From contig QJWJ01000027.1 in assembly GCA_003235365.1 (NCBI GenBank), positions 1-34,972 of the forward strand: DNA of 34,972 nucleotides, in the 5' to 3' direction. Made by a program: the position numbers and the translations under genes. Of the stretch, positions 16,729 to 25,050 are shown piece after piece. Under the pieces are notes generated by a model that saw only the letters and a program-made list of their open reading frames with translations, did not search any database and was not told the origin of the DNA. This DNA is from Deltaproteobacteria bacterium (GTDB taxonomy: Bacteria; Myxococcota_A; Polyangia; Polyangiales; Polyangiaceae). Each line of letters begins with the position of its first letter. Position 1 is the stretch's first letter.

Positions 16729-19029
16729 ATGCGCCATAGAGCGCTGGCGTGCCTGCTGAGTTGCCTCGCGCTGCTCGGCTGTTCCGAACTGCTCAGCCTG
16801 GAGCTGGGAAGGTTGGAAAGTGCGAGCTGCATCACTGACGACGACTGCGCGCCAGGCCGGCGTTGTGTCTCCTCCGGGTGCAGCGACTGTGTTCCCGGCA
16901 CGCCATGTGAAGGGAGCGGCGCCGCTGGCTCCGCTTCAGGACCACTGCCCGCAAGCAGCGACACCGCCGACTCCAACAACCCCCTGCTCGGCGGCCCGGG
17001 AAGTTCCGCAGCACCGGAGGCGACTCGGAGTGTGACGGCGACACCTGCGACAGACGACGCGGCTCCCCTTCCGCCGCCCGAGCCTCCGCCCGGCCATGAA
17101 CCACCGGACCCGACCCAACCTGAGAGTCCACCCGACTGCGCCGTGGGGGCCCAGCGCTGCGTCACGGGTACCCGTTACGTCGAGGCGTGCAGCGAACAGG
17201 GAGCCTGGGAGCTCGGCACCCGCTGCAACTTCGCTTGTGAACGCGGGCAATGTGTCGGGGAGTGCCTCGCCGGTGATCGACAGTGCAACGACCTCGTGCC
17301 ACAACGCTGTTCGGACGAGTCGACTTGGGTCGACGACGGCGCAGCCTGCGCCTCCAGCTGCGAAGCCGGTGCTTGCCAGGGTCCGTGCGTGACCGGCGCC
17401 ACCCAGTGCACCTCTGCGACCGAGCGCAGCTCGTGCGTGGGGGGCCAATGGGCGCAGCCGGAACCGTGCCCGAACGCCTGCTTCGACGGCGAATGCAGCG
17501 GGCAGTGTGTCCCCGGAACGACAAGCTGCACTTCCAAGACCGAACTACAGATTTGCTCCACAGCGGGCGAGTGGCTGCCCACGCAGCTGTGCGCCTACGC
17601 TTGCAGCAACAGTCGTTGCAGCGGCAGCTGCCAACCGGGCAGCGGGCGATGCAGCTCAGCCATCGAAACGCTCACCTGCAACGAGCAGGGTGAATGGTCC
17701 TCCCCGACGAGCTGCGAGTTTGCCTGCGTCGAGGGCGCCTGCGCTGGCGAATGCTCCCCGGGGCAGACCCGCTGCGCGGACGAGCGTCAGTTCGAGGAGT
17801 GTGACGAGGCGGGTCGATGGGGCGCACCGCAAGCTTGCCCGTTTGCCTGCAGCGAGGACGCCTGCACCGGCGCGTGCGTTCCCGGGCAAACCCAATGCAA
17901 CTCGCCGGCGACCGTCCAGTCCTGCACCTCGCAGGGTCGGTGGGGTGCGCCGTCGAGCTGCTCGTTTACCTGTGTCGGCAACGCCTGTGGGGGAGTATGC
18001 GCACCCGGGGACACGCAATGTACGCCCGACAACCAAATGCAAACCTGCGACTCGCAGGGGCAATGGGGCCCGGGTCAGGACTGTGCGGGCGCCTGTGTTG
18101 CCGGGGGTTGTACCGGGGGCTGCAGCAGCGGGTCGACCCGATGCGTTTCGCCAACTCAGGTTCAAGCCTGCGACGCCAGCGGTCAATGGGGCGGCCCGAC
18201 CCCCTGTGAGTACGCCTGCGTGGGCAATGCCTGCGGTGGTGCCTGCGTGCCGGGAGAGACGATGTGCGAGTCCAACACCAGCGCCAGTACGTGCGGCCAG
18301 TCCGGCACTTGGAGTGCAGCTCGAGCGTGCCCCTTCGCGTGCGTGTTCCAAGCATGCGGTGGACAGTGTGTACCCAGCACGTACGAATGCGCCGACGACT
18401 GGACCGAACATCGATGCAACGACATTGGTCAATGGGACAACGCGACCGAATGCTCGAACGTCTGCGTCGGTGGGACCTGCGGACAGAAACCCAAGACGGT
18501 ATTCGTCAGCTCGAAGTTGTACACGGGTGACCTGGGGGGCCTGTCCGGCGCTGATGCCAAGTGTCAGGCCTTGGCGAGCGCGGCGGGGCTGCCCGGTACC
18601 TTCAAGAGCTGGCTGAGCGACGGCAGCGACTCTCCGGGCTCGCGCTTCAGCATGGATGCGGGCCCCTACGTCCTCGTCGACGGCACGGTGATTGCCGACA
18701 ACTGGTGGGATCTGACGGACGGAATCCTCGCGGCCCCGATCGACGTCACCGAGACGGGCGGGAGCCCCCCTGCGGCCACGCCACGCCGGTGTATCGAGGT
18801 CGTTGGCACGTCGGCCGTGTGGAGCGGCACGACGGCCACTGGCAATCCGTGGGGCGGCGCGCCCTGCCACGCGTGGACCGACGATACCGTACCCGGTGAC
18901 CACAGCGCCTACGGCGACTGGTCGAAGCCCACCGATGCCTGGACGATTGCCTGCAGTTCCTCCGGCGGCATCGACCCCTCGGACCCGCCATGCGGCGGGC
19001 AGGCAGCGCTGTACTGCGTCGAGCAATGA
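16729..19029 (+). CDS. Lipoprotein with eleven Cys-rich repeats and C-terminal DUF1554 domain
   Basis: This 766-residue protein has a lipoprotein signal with LLGC (Cys18). A short Cys-rich segment and a Ser/Pro/Thr linker run to about residue 136. Then come eleven tandem repeats of about 41 residues (137-588), each of the form C-x-x-G-x-x-x-C, a Cys about nine residues on, a GxW, then C-x-x-x-C-x-x-x-x-C-x-G. Six to seven Cys per repeat suggest a rod of disulfide-knotted modules. The last 178 residues (from KTVFVSS, residue 589) match DUF1554 (PF07588), with DLGGLSGADAKCQALA and FKSWLSDG; this domain is found in secreted proteins of Leptospira and myxobacteria and has no settled function. The ATG directly abuts the previous gene's stop, so it is co-expressed with the kinase. 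The ligand is unknown. Confidence 0.88.
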   Translation: MRHRALACLLSCLALLGCSELLSLELGRLESASCITDDDCAPGRRCVSSGCSDCVPGTPCEGSGAAGSASGPLPASSDTADSNNPLLGGPGSSAAPEATRSVTATPATDDAAPLPPPEPPPGHEPPDPTQPESPPDCAVGAQRCVTGTRYVEACSEQGAWELGTRCNFACERGQCVGECLAGDRQCNDLVPQRCSDESTWVDDGAACASSCEAGACQGPCVTGATQCTSATERSSCVGGQWAQPEPCPNACFDGECSGQCVPGTTSCTSKTELQICSTAGEWLPTQLCAYACSNSRCSGSCQPGSGRCSSAIETLTCNEQGEWSSPTSCEFACVEGACAGECSPGQTRCADERQFEECDEAGRWGAPQACPFACSEDACTGACVPGQTQCNSPATVQSCTSQGRWGAPSSCSFTCVGNACGGVCAPGDTQCTPDNQMQTCDSQGQWGPGQDCAGACVAGGCTGGCSSGSTRCVSPTQVQACDASGQWGGPTPCEYACVGNACGGACVPGETMCESNTSASTCGQSGTWSAARACPFACVFQACGGQCVPSTYECADDWTEHRCNDIGQWDNATECSNVCVGGTCGQKPKTVFVSSKLYTGDLGGLSGADAKCQALASAAGLPGTFKSWLSDGSDSPGSRFSMDAGPYVLVDGTVIADNWWDLTDGILAAPIDVTETGGSPPAATPRRCIEVVGTSAVWSGTTATGNPWGGAPCHAWTDDTVPGDHSAYGDWSKPTDAWTIACSSSGGIDPSDPPCGGQAALYCVEQ
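17137..18489 (+). repeat. Eleven tandem coding repeats of about 123 bp
   Basis: The DNA for residues 137-588 of the DUF1554 lipoprotein consists of about eleven units of 117-129 bp, diverged from each other at the nucleotide level but with fixed Cys, Gly and Trp codons. The units are protein modules, not a CRISPR array or satellite. Units 6 to 9 are most alike (shared Gly-x-Trp-Gly and Val-Gly-Asn-Ala-Cys-Gly-Gly text), suggesting later duplication in that part. Confidence 0.85.
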
Positions 19030-19069
19030 CGGGCGCGCGCAGAGTGTACACGCGGCTGCGCCGCCAGGG

Positions 19070-19492
19070 TTAGGGCTGAGACAAATGGTGTTGTTTGAGC
19101 CACAACAGCACGGCGTCGCTCGCTGCGAGGTTGGTCGCCAACGGTACGTCGTGGACGTCGCAGATCCGCATCAGCGCCGAGACGTCGGGTTCGTGGGGCT
19201 GCGCCGTGAGCGGATCTCGAAAGAAGATCACGGCCAAGATGCGCCCTTCGGCAACCGCGGCGCCGATTTGCTGATCACCGCCGAGCGGACCTGACAACAG
19301 GGGAGTGACGTCGAGCTGGGCCTTGTCGCGAAGCAGTGAGCCGGTCGTCCCCGTGGCGAACAACTCGAACCGAGACAAGACCTCTCGGTGATCTTTCGCC
19401 CAGCTGATGAGATCGATCTTCTTCTTGTCGTGAGCGATGAGAGCGACGGCGCGGGATGAGGACACGCTGGGACGATAGCCGGTCGCGTCCAT
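19070..19492 (-). CDS. mgsA: Methylglyoxal synthase
   Basis: This 140-residue protein matches methylglyoxal synthase along its whole length. The enzyme converts dihydroxyacetone phosphate to methylglyoxal and phosphate, a bypass of lower glycolysis that relieves phosphate starvation or sugar-phosphate stress. Visible family motifs are ALIAHDKKK at the N-terminus, LFATGTTG (phosphate-binding), [12 protein letters not shown] with the catalytic Asp, and [15 protein letters not shown] with the conserved Asp/His pair. The ATG at 19492 has only a weak ribosome binding site; a GTG nine codons in is possible. It stands alone, converging on the DUF1554 gene. Confidence 0.93.
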   Translation of the reverse strand: MDATGYRPSVSSSRAVALIAHDKKKIDLISWAKDHREVLSRFELFATGTTGSLLRDKAQLDVTPLLSGPLGGDQQIGAAVAEGRILAVIFFRDPLTAQPHEPDVSALMRICDVHDVPLATNLAASDAVLLWLKQHHLSQP

Positions 19493-19621
19493 CCTGCAAA
19501 GTCAGTCGCCGTGCCCGAGCGGGCCGCGCGCCCCTTCGAGACGGTTTTGCACTCTCCCTGCTCCGCTTGGTCTTCGCCAGCACCGAAGGGGGTCGGCACC
19601 GGTGAGCACCAGTTCGTGCGA

Positions 19622-19656
19622 CTCGACCGTACCGCTCGACCGTATCCCTCGACCGT
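19622..19656. repeat. Three phased direct repeats upstream of mgsA
   Basis: CTCGACCGT occurs at 19622-19630, 19635-19643 and 19648-19656, each starting exactly 13 bases after the last. The block lies 130-165 bases upstream of the mgsA start and past the end of the arfB-like gene. The spacing is slightly over one helical turn. It may be a regulator-binding array or a short slippage product. Confidence 0.45.
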
Positions 19657-19702
19657 GCGCCTCTGCGAGTCCTGCGAGATTCTGGAGCCCCGAAACCGGC
19701 CG

Positions 19703-20122
19703 TCAGTCGGTCGGCGGCACGCGTCGAAGTCGCTTGACGCTCGCGCGTTGCTTCTTGTCGTCGAGACGGCGCTGTTTGGCTGCTCGACTGACCCGGGTGG
19801 GTACCCGCGGCTTCGGCGGGCTGCGGGTTTCGCGGAGCGCCGCGGCCAACTTCTGCAGGGCGTCCTCCCGGTTGCGTTCGCGGCTGCGAAAACGGTCACT
19901 GGTAACGAGAAATTCGCCGCCATCCGTCGCGTTTGCCGGATACGCCGCGCACAGTCGCCGCTTGTGCGCGAGGCTCAGCGATGAACATTCCTGAAGCTGG
20001 AAGCGCAGCTCCACCTTGGTCTCCACCTTGTTGACGTTCTGTCCTCCGGGTCCGCGACTACGCGCGAACCGGAACACGAGGTAGCGAGCCTCGATGGTCA
20101 ACTTGTCGTCGACGACCAGCAT
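19703..20122 (-). CDS. arfB: ArfB/YaeJ-type ribosome rescue peptidyl-tRNA hydrolase
   Basis: This 139-residue protein has the release-factor catalytic motif GGQ in SRGPGGQNVNKVET, followed by KVELRF, as in YaeJ/ArfB. It also has a basic, Lys/Arg-rich C-terminal tail that in this family enters the empty mRNA channel of stalled ribosomes. The enzyme hydrolyses peptidyl-tRNA on ribosomes that lack a stop codon. It lacks the stop-codon recognition domains of RF1/RF2, as expected. ATG 20122 is preferred; an in-frame start at 20143 adds seven residues not seen in the family. It is divergent from the pgsB-like gene, with 192 bases between. Confidence 0.9.
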   Translation of the reverse strand: MLVVDDKLTIEARYLVFRFARSRGPGGQNVNKVETKVELRFQLQECSSLSLAHKRRLCAAYPANATDGGEFLVTSDRFRSRERNREDALQKLAAALRETRSPPKPRVPTRVSRAAKQRRLDDKKQRASVKRLRRVPPTD

Positions 20123-20314
20123 CCCCGACCTTACCCCACCCAACGAGCTGAATCGAGCCCGACACGCCCGCGACGAACACGGCCACAGACGTCGAGCAGC
20201 CGATCACCGAAAACGCCTGGGCGGAGTTGCTTCGATTTGACTCCGCGTCGCGTCAGAGCTACGCCCGCCTTCGCCGGCAAGTACGGCTGCACTCTTTTCG
20301 CCTGGCTAAGGGAC

Positions 20315-21556
20315 ATGTTCTCGGGCAACCAACTGGTTCTCATCGGCGTATTGCTGGTGTTGCTCGTCGCGGGGGTTTCGGAATACGTGGCCCTGGCGCG
20401 CGCACGCGCGAAGGTTCCGATCCGCATCCACATCAACGGAACCCGCGGCAAATCGAGCGTGACTCGACTCATCGCTGCCGCCCTGCGCGAAGCGGGGATC
20501 CGCACCTTCGCCAAGACGACCGGTACGTTGCCGCGGATGATCTACCCGGATGGCACGGAGCTTCCGGTGTTTCGCCCATCGAAAGCAAACATCATCGAGC
20601 AGCAGCGCATCATGCGGGTCGCCGCCGGCGAACGGGCCCGCGCGATCGTGCTCGAATGCATGGCGCTTCAACCGCTACTGCAATCCATCAGTGAGCTGCA
20701 GATCGTTCGTTCGACGCACTCGGTAATCACCAACGCTCGGCCGGACCACTTGGACGTGATGGGCCCGACCGCACGGGACGTGGCGTTGGCGCTGTGCGGG
20801 ATGGTCAGCGTCAAGGGTCGCCTCTTCAGCGCCGAGGCAGAACACCTGCCGATTCTGCAAGCCGTCGCCAAAGACCGAGACACGGAACTCTTCGCCGTGG
20901 GCGAAGAAGAAGTGGCGAGCATTTCCGAAGAAACCCTCGCGGGCTTCTCGTATACGGAACACGCCGAGAACATCGCCTTGGCACTCGCCGTGTGCGACTC
21001 ACTCGACATCCCGAGAGACGTCGCCATCCGTGGCATGTGGAAAGCGCGCCCCGACCCGGGTGCCCTCACGACCCATCATCTGGACTTCTTCGGGCGGCGC
21101 CTGGTCTTCTTCAACGGCTTTGCTGCCAACGACCCCGTCTCGACGGGTCGTCTGTGGTCGCTCGTCCTCGGGCGCAGCCGGGACTACAAGACCAAGATCG
21201 CGATCTTCAACTGCCGCGCGGATCGCGCGGACCGCAGCGCCCAACTCGCCGAAGCCCTGGCCAGTTGGGAGACGCCCGATTGGGTCGTGCTGATGGGTAC
21301 TGGCACGCAGGTCTTCGCGCGCTTCGCACGCCGCTGGGGTGTCGACCCGAGCCGTGTGGTGTTCGTGGAAGGGCTGCGGGTGGAAGAAATCTTCGAACGG
21401 CTCGTCGAGCTGGCGGGTAGCTCGGCGGTTCTGATGGGCATGGGTAACATCGGCGGACAGGGCCTGGACCTGGCGCGCTACTTCAAGAACCGAGAAATCG
21501 TAGAGACGACCGACGACGATCCGCAACACGCCGAAACGGCGAGCGCATCGAGCTGA
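20315..21556 (+). CDS. pgsB: Poly-gamma-glutamate synthase subunit PgsB/CapB
   Basis: This 413-residue Mur-ligase-like amide ligase begins with one membrane helix (about 7-28), as in Bacillus PgsB. The ATP-binding motif GTRGKS (42-47) lies in INGTRGKSSVTRL. Other shared blocks are KTTGTLPRMIY, the ARPDHLDVMGPT segment, PDPGALTTH, FNGFAANDPVST, NCRADRADR, and the closing GMGNIGGQG. PgsB activates the gamma-carboxylate of glutamate by phosphorylation and joins it to the growing chain with PgsC. ATG 20315 is chosen because it aligns with the family's short N-terminal anchor; a TTG at 20237 would add 26 residues. It is the first gene of a three-gene unit. No CapA/PgsA gene is nearby, which is unusual for a capsule locus. 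Confidence 0.93.
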   Translation: MFSGNQLVLIGVLLVLLVAGVSEYVALARARAKVPIRIHINGTRGKSSVTRLIAAALREAGIRTFAKTTGTLPRMIYPDGTELPVFRPSKANIIEQQRIMRVAAGERARAIVLECMALQPLLQSISELQIVRSTHSVITNARPDHLDVMGPTARDVALALCGMVSVKGRLFSAEAEHLPILQAVAKDRDTELFAVGEEEVASISEETLAGFSYTEHAENIALALAVCDSLDIPRDVAIRGMWKARPDPGALTTHHLDFFGRRLVFFNGFAANDPVSTGRLWSLVLGRSRDYKTKIAIFNCRADRADRSAQLAEALASWETPDWVVLMGTGTQVFARFARRWGVDPSRVVFVEGLRVEEIFERLVELAGSSAVLMGMGNIGGQGLDLARYFKNREIVETTDDDPQHAETASASS

Positions 21557-21578
21557 GTCGTGTTCAACGGACAGAGTG

Positions 21579-22028
21579 ATGGACGAACTGACACTTTCAA
21601 TCGGATTGGGGCTCGCCGTGAGCGTGCTGTTCAGCGAGACCTTCGGGATCGCTGCTGGCGGGATGATCGTACCGGGCTACCTCGCGCTGAGCCTGCACCA
21701 ACCGCTCAATTTGATCCTGACCGCGGCGGCCGCGCTAGCCACCTTTGGGATCGTGCGCAGCCTGTCGATGTTCATGATCGTATATGGACGGCGACGAACG
21801 GTGCTGATGATTGTCGTGGGCTTCATCGTCGGCGGCATCGCAACCCAGCTCAGTCCCCCCAACCCGATGGGCGAGACGATTTCCGTCATCGGCTACATCA
21901 TTCCCGGGTTGCTCGCGATCTGGCTCGAACGGCAGGGGGTCATCGAAACGTTTTCTGCCGCGACGGCGGCGACGATCTTGGTGCGGCTGTTGCTCATTCT
22001 AGTTGGCGGAGTGGGGTACAGCGCATGA
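21579..22028 (+). CDS. pgsC: Poly-gamma-glutamate synthase membrane subunit PgsC/CapC
   Basis: This 149-residue protein is almost entirely membrane helices (four to five), with the PgsC features SETFGIAAGGMIVPGYLAL near the N-terminus and a conserved loop YGRRR. PgsC partners PgsB in the membrane-bound ligase. The ATG at 21579 directly follows an in-frame GTG at 21576. It starts 22 bases after the pgsB stop, and its own stop overlaps the next start as ATGA, showing translational coupling. Confidence 0.92.
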   Translation: MDELTLSIGLGLAVSVLFSETFGIAAGGMIVPGYLALSLHQPLNLILTAAAALATFGIVRSLSMFMIVYGRRRTVLMIVVGFIVGGIATQLSPPNPMGETISVIGYIIPGLLAIWLERQGVIETFSAATAATILVRLLLILVGGVGYSA

Positions 22029-23134
22029 AAAAGCTGTACTGGCGCCCCTCCGGGGTGTCGCGAATCGAGCTGTTGCTCATCGCGGCGGTGGCCGTCGTCT
22101 GCTTCGTCGCGGTCACTCGGCTGCCACGAGTGCGGCGATTGCCCAACTTTGCGGAGAAAGTCGCCGCAGCGCGCCTGAGCGCAGCCTGCATGCGCGAAAT
22201 CAAAGAGGAGCGCTTGCGTCGCGGGGTGACCATCGATCCCGAAGTCGATCCGCTCGGTACCGGCATGCTGGGCAACTTGGTCACGCCAATCACGTCGAAC
22301 ACGGGCCACCTTCCCGCAAAGCAGTTGACGACGAACCCCAACTTCGCGGCGGTGATCGTCGCGATGATGAAAAAGGCCGGCGTCGGTCAAGGCAGCACCG
22401 TCGCCGTTGGCTTGTCGGGCAGTTTTCCCGCCCTCAACACGGCAACCTACGCGGCGCTGCAGACACTCCAAGCCAGAGCCATCGTCATCGCCAGCGTCGC
22501 AGGCAGCGAGTGGGGGGCAACCGACCCCTACTACACGTGGCTCGACATGGAGCGCACCCTGTTCGAAAAGCGTCTGACGTCGTTCCGCGCCGTGGCGGCG
22601 TCGCGCGGCGGCATCGACGATCGGGGGTTCGGCATTTCCAAACAGGGTCGAGCCATGCTCGATGCTGCCATCAAGCGCTCGGGGGTCCGGGCGCTGGACT
22701 CCAAGTCACTCGAAGATGCCATCTCGTCGCGCATGAGCGTCTACTACGAGTTTGCCGGAGACTCCCCGGTCGCCGCCTACGTCAACATCGGTGGCGGCTC
22801 GGCATCGGTCGGCACGGCCGTCGGAAAGAAACTGTTTGATCCGGGTTTGAATACGACCGCACCGCGAGGCGCTACGGATTCCGTCATGCTGCGCTTCGTG
22901 CAAGAAGGCGTCCCGGTCATTCACCTGTCGGGCATCAAGGAGATCGCGCAAAGGTACGGGTTGAGCCAAGCGACCAACGTCGCACCGATCGTCGGCGAGG
23001 GCGGCGTGTATACACGAGTCGAGTTCAACCCGTGGTACGCCGGGATAGGTATCTTCGTGATCCTCGGAACGATGTTCGCGTTTCTGCGCCTGGATATCGG
23101 CCGGGACTTGCTGCGCGGCAAAGGCGTACACTGA
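22025..23134 (+). CDS. Poly-gamma-glutamate system protein
   Basis: This 369-residue protein has an N-terminal membrane helix (about 15-32), a large extracytoplasmic domain and a second helix near the C-terminus (about 338-357). It resembles the poly-gamma-glutamate system protein family found beside pgsB and pgsC in genomes that lack a normal CapA (TIGR04332-type; recalled, not searched). Recognisable text includes VAVGLSGSFPALN, VAGSEWGATDP and a Gly/Ser-rich turn INIGGG-like region as VNIGGGSASVG. Its biochemical role is not established. The start is fixed by the ATGA overlap with pgsC; the frame stays open upstream of it, but those residues are low-complexity and read across pgsC. It converges on rimK with 32 bases between the stops. 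Confidence 0.85.
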   Translation: MKKLYWRPSGVSRIELLLIAAVAVVCFVAVTRLPRVRRLPNFAEKVAAARLSAACMREIKEERLRRGVTIDPEVDPLGTGMLGNLVTPITSNTGHLPAKQLTTNPNFAAVIVAMMKKAGVGQGSTVAVGLSGSFPALNTATYAALQTLQARAIVIASVAGSEWGATDPYYTWLDMERTLFEKRLTSFRAVAASRGGIDDRGFGISKQGRAMLDAAIKRSGVRALDSKSLEDAISSRMSVYYEFAGDSPVAAYVNIGGGSASVGTAVGKKLFDPGLNTTAPRGATDSVMLRFVQEGVPVIHLSGIKEIAQRYGLSQATNVAPIVGEGGVYTRVEFNPWYAGIGIFVILGTMFAFLRLDIGRDLLRGKGVH

Positions 23135-23145
23135 TGCCGAGAGAA

Positions 23146-23176
23146 CGCGGGGAGTGTCGCAACGACTCACCCCGCG
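23146..23176. terminator. Hairpin spanning the convergent ends of the Pgs operon and rimK
   Basis: CGCGGGG at 23146-23152 pairs with CCCCGCG at 23170-23176, and AGT/ACT can extend the stem inside. The rimK stop codon (23167-23169) is inside the structure. A hairpin between two converging genes suggests a shared terminator, but there is no T-run on either side. Confidence 0.4.
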
Positions 23177-24420
23177 CCCGGCTCGTTGACGTCGCTAGAC
23201 GAGGGGCCTGAAGCCGGCGGGCCCGCAGCCCCGTGGTCATCCGGCTTGGGCTTGGGTTTGAGCTTGCGCAACCGGCGGCGCAAGGCGTCGTCGGGCAGCA
23301 AGTCTTTCACGTTGGCGTACTTGCCGAAGCACAACAGATGATCGCCGTCGTTCAGCTCGCGGTTGCCACGCGGGTTGGGGATCACCTTACCATCGCGGGA
23401 GAGACTGAGTACGACGATGTCGCGATCACGCAGACCCGAAGCATCGATCGTTTTGCCCAACAAGGGCGATTCCCCGCCCACGAACAGATCGACGACACCG
23501 TAGCCCTTGCTCACGGTCAAGCGCTGGCGCACGTCGAGTTCGGGATACTTCACGTGGTCAGCGACGAAGTCGACGATGGCGCCGGCAACGTCGCGCCCCG
23601 TCGCGGTCTCGATCCCTTCGAGACCCGGCGAAGAGTTGACTTCCATCACGCACGGCCCATCGGCGCCCTCGAGCATGTCGACCCCCGCCACGCGAAGCCC
23701 GAGGATCTGCGCAGCCCGGACCGCGGTCTGCTCGAACGCCGGGTCGAGCTGGACCACTTCGACTCGCCCGCCCCGGTGCACGTTGCTTCGAAACTCGTCG
23801 CCCTGGGCAACGCGACGCATCGCAGCGACGACCCGGTCGTCAATCACGATCGCGCGCACGTCGCGCCCCCGGCTCTCTGCGACGAATTTCTGGATCAGCA
23901 CGTTCTGTCGGGTGCTCTGGAGTGTTTCGATGATGCTCTGAGCAACCCCAGCCGTCTCAGCGAGGATCACGCCCACGCCCTGAGTGCCCTCGAGCAGTTT
24001 CACGATCACTGGCGCCCCCCCTACCCGCTCGATCGCCCCCTTGACGTCTCTTTGATCGTGAACGAACTCGGTGGGCGGAATGCCGATGTCGAAGCGACTG
24101 AGGATTTGCGTACAGCGGAGTTTGTCTCGTGAATTGGCGATGCCGTTGGCGCTGTTTGCACAGAACACGTCCATCTGCTCGAATTGGCGAACTACGGACG
24201 TTCCGTACAAGGTCACCGAAGTACCTACCCTCGGGATCACGCCATCGTAGCTGCTCAGCTGCTTGCCCCGATAGAACAGCTCGGGCTGGCCCATCGACGA
24301 CGAGATGGAAAAACGTAGGGTATCGAGGACCTTGACCTCGTGCCCCCGGGCACTCGCCGACTCGAAAAGGCGGCGCGTGCTGTAGCAATGTGCGTTCCTC
24401 GACAGGATGCAGAGTTTCAT
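23167..24420 (-). CDS. rimK: RimK alpha-L-glutamate ligase with C-terminal RCK_C domain
   Basis: The first 285 or so residues follow E. coli RimK closely, from MKLCILSRN and VIPRVGTSVTLYG to the ATP-grasp motifs VKLLEGTQGVGV, HRGGRVE and VMEVNSSPGLEGIE. RimK adds glutamates to the C-terminus of ribosomal protein S6 and can make poly-alpha-glutamate. Unlike the 300-residue E. coli enzyme, this one has 417 residues: from about 300 to 385 there is an RCK_C (TrkA-C)-like domain (VSKGYGVVDLFV, GKTIDASGLRDRDIVVLSL, NDGDHLLCFG), the type that senses ligands in K+ channels. A Lys/Pro/Ser tail follows. ATG 24420 is fixed by homology; a longer open frame to 24825 is not coding-like. It faces the protease-hydrolase pair across 180 bases. 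Confidence 0.92.
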   Translation of the reverse strand: MKLCILSRNAHCYSTRRLFESASARGHEVKVLDTLRFSISSSMGQPELFYRGKQLSSYDGVIPRVGTSVTLYGTSVVRQFEQMDVFCANSANGIANSRDKLRCTQILSRFDIGIPPTEFVHDQRDVKGAIERVGGAPVIVKLLEGTQGVGVILAETAGVAQSIIETLQSTRQNVLIQKFVAESRGRDVRAIVIDDRVVAAMRRVAQGDEFRSNVHRGGRVEVVQLDPAFEQTAVRAAQILGLRVAGVDMLEGADGPCVMEVNSSPGLEGIETATGRDVAGAIVDFVADHVKYPELDVRQRLTVSKGYGVVDLFVGGESPLLGKTIDASGLRDRDIVVLSLSRDGKVIPNPRGNRELNDGDHLLCFGKYANVKDLLPDDALRRRLRKLKPKPKPDDHGAAGPPASGPSSSDVNEPGAG

Positions 24421-24600
24421 GGCCTGCCCGTATCTGGAGCGTTGCGACCCGCACAGCGGAGGGATGACTGGTAGCGGTGATGCCCGGGCGCCGTCGCGCG
24501 CATGCACCCGATGTTGCTCCAATCCGCTTGCCGCGCCAAGCGCTTTTGGGTATCGGATATCGAGCCGACTCGGAGGGTGAATCGAGACGGTGCGAGCAGC
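24421..24600. promoter_or_regulatory. Divergent promoter region between rimK and the protease gene
   Basis: Starts of rimK (leftward) and the RimK-associated protease (rightward) are 180 bases apart, which implies a shared two-way promoter region. The arrangement would allow joint control of glutamate addition and removal. No clear -35/-10 elements or palindrome were picked out. Confidence 0.45.
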
Positions 24601-25050
24601 ATGAACAGACAAATACCGACTTTGGGTTGGCGTGAGTGGATCGCCCTGCCCGACCTGAACGTCGAGGCCATCAAGGTCAAAGTCGATACGGGGGCTCGCA
24701 GCTCGGCGCTTCACGCGGAGAACGTCGAGGTCGTGTCGGGCCGACACGGCCCGCGGGTGAAGTTCCAAGTCCTGCCGCTGCAGAAGAGCCGGGAACCATG
24801 CATCGCCTGCGTCGCGAAGCTTCACGACGAACGCTGGGTCAAGAGCTCCAACGGCAAGCGTGAACTGCGCCCGGTAATCCGCACCGATGTCCGCTGGGGC
24901 GGGGTGTTGTGGGAGATCGACTTGACTTTGACGTCACGGGACCTCATGGGGTTTCGAATGTTGCTCGGTCGTGAGGCGGTTCGAAAACGATACCTGGTCG
25001 ACCCCGGTCGTTCCTTCTTGGGCGGGCGAAGGAAACGCAAGGGCGGATGA
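24601..25050 (+). CDS. RimK-associated retropepsin-like protease (RimB, PF05618 type)
   Basis: This 149-residue single-domain protein has the opening GWREWIALPDL and VDTGARSSALHA, with D29 in DTGA as the aspartic-protease-type catalytic motif. The family is often annotated as ATP-dependent zinc protease and is found near RimK genes; in Pseudomonas a relative (RimB) acts on glutamylated S6. A conserved stretch GFRMLLGREA near the end matches the second half of the family. It begins at ATG 24601, as homology requires, although an in-frame start lies at 24502. Its stop overlaps the next start by four bases (ATGA), so the two are coupled. Confidence 0.88.
   Translation: MNRQIPTLGWREWIALPDLNVEAIKVKVDTGARSSALHAENVEVVSGRHGPRVKFQVLPLQKSREPCIACVAKLHDERWVKSSNGKRELRPVIRTDVRWGGVLWEIDLTLTSRDLMGFRMLLGREAVRKRYLVDPGRSFLGGRRKRKGG

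Noticed and set aside
16017..17165. 382-codon open frame on the reverse strand
   Set aside because: It lies opposite the TPR/PEGA-like gene and the start of the lipoprotein gene, with low-complexity Ser/Ala text and no motif.
17137..18489. Regular repeats as a possible CRISPR array
   Set aside because: The units are in-frame protein modules of about 123 bp without identical repeats or unique spacers.
17656..19026. 456-codon open frame on the reverse strand
   Set aside because: It is the antisense of the Cys-repeat/DUF1554 gene; the forward frame has recognised modules and a signal peptide, this one is Ala/Arg/Gly-rich noise.
21560..22024. N-terminal extension of the poly-gamma-glutamate system protein
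   Set aside because: The frame is open but crosses pgsC with Arg/Asp-rich text; the ATGA overlap at 22025 and the membrane helix right after it mark the real start.
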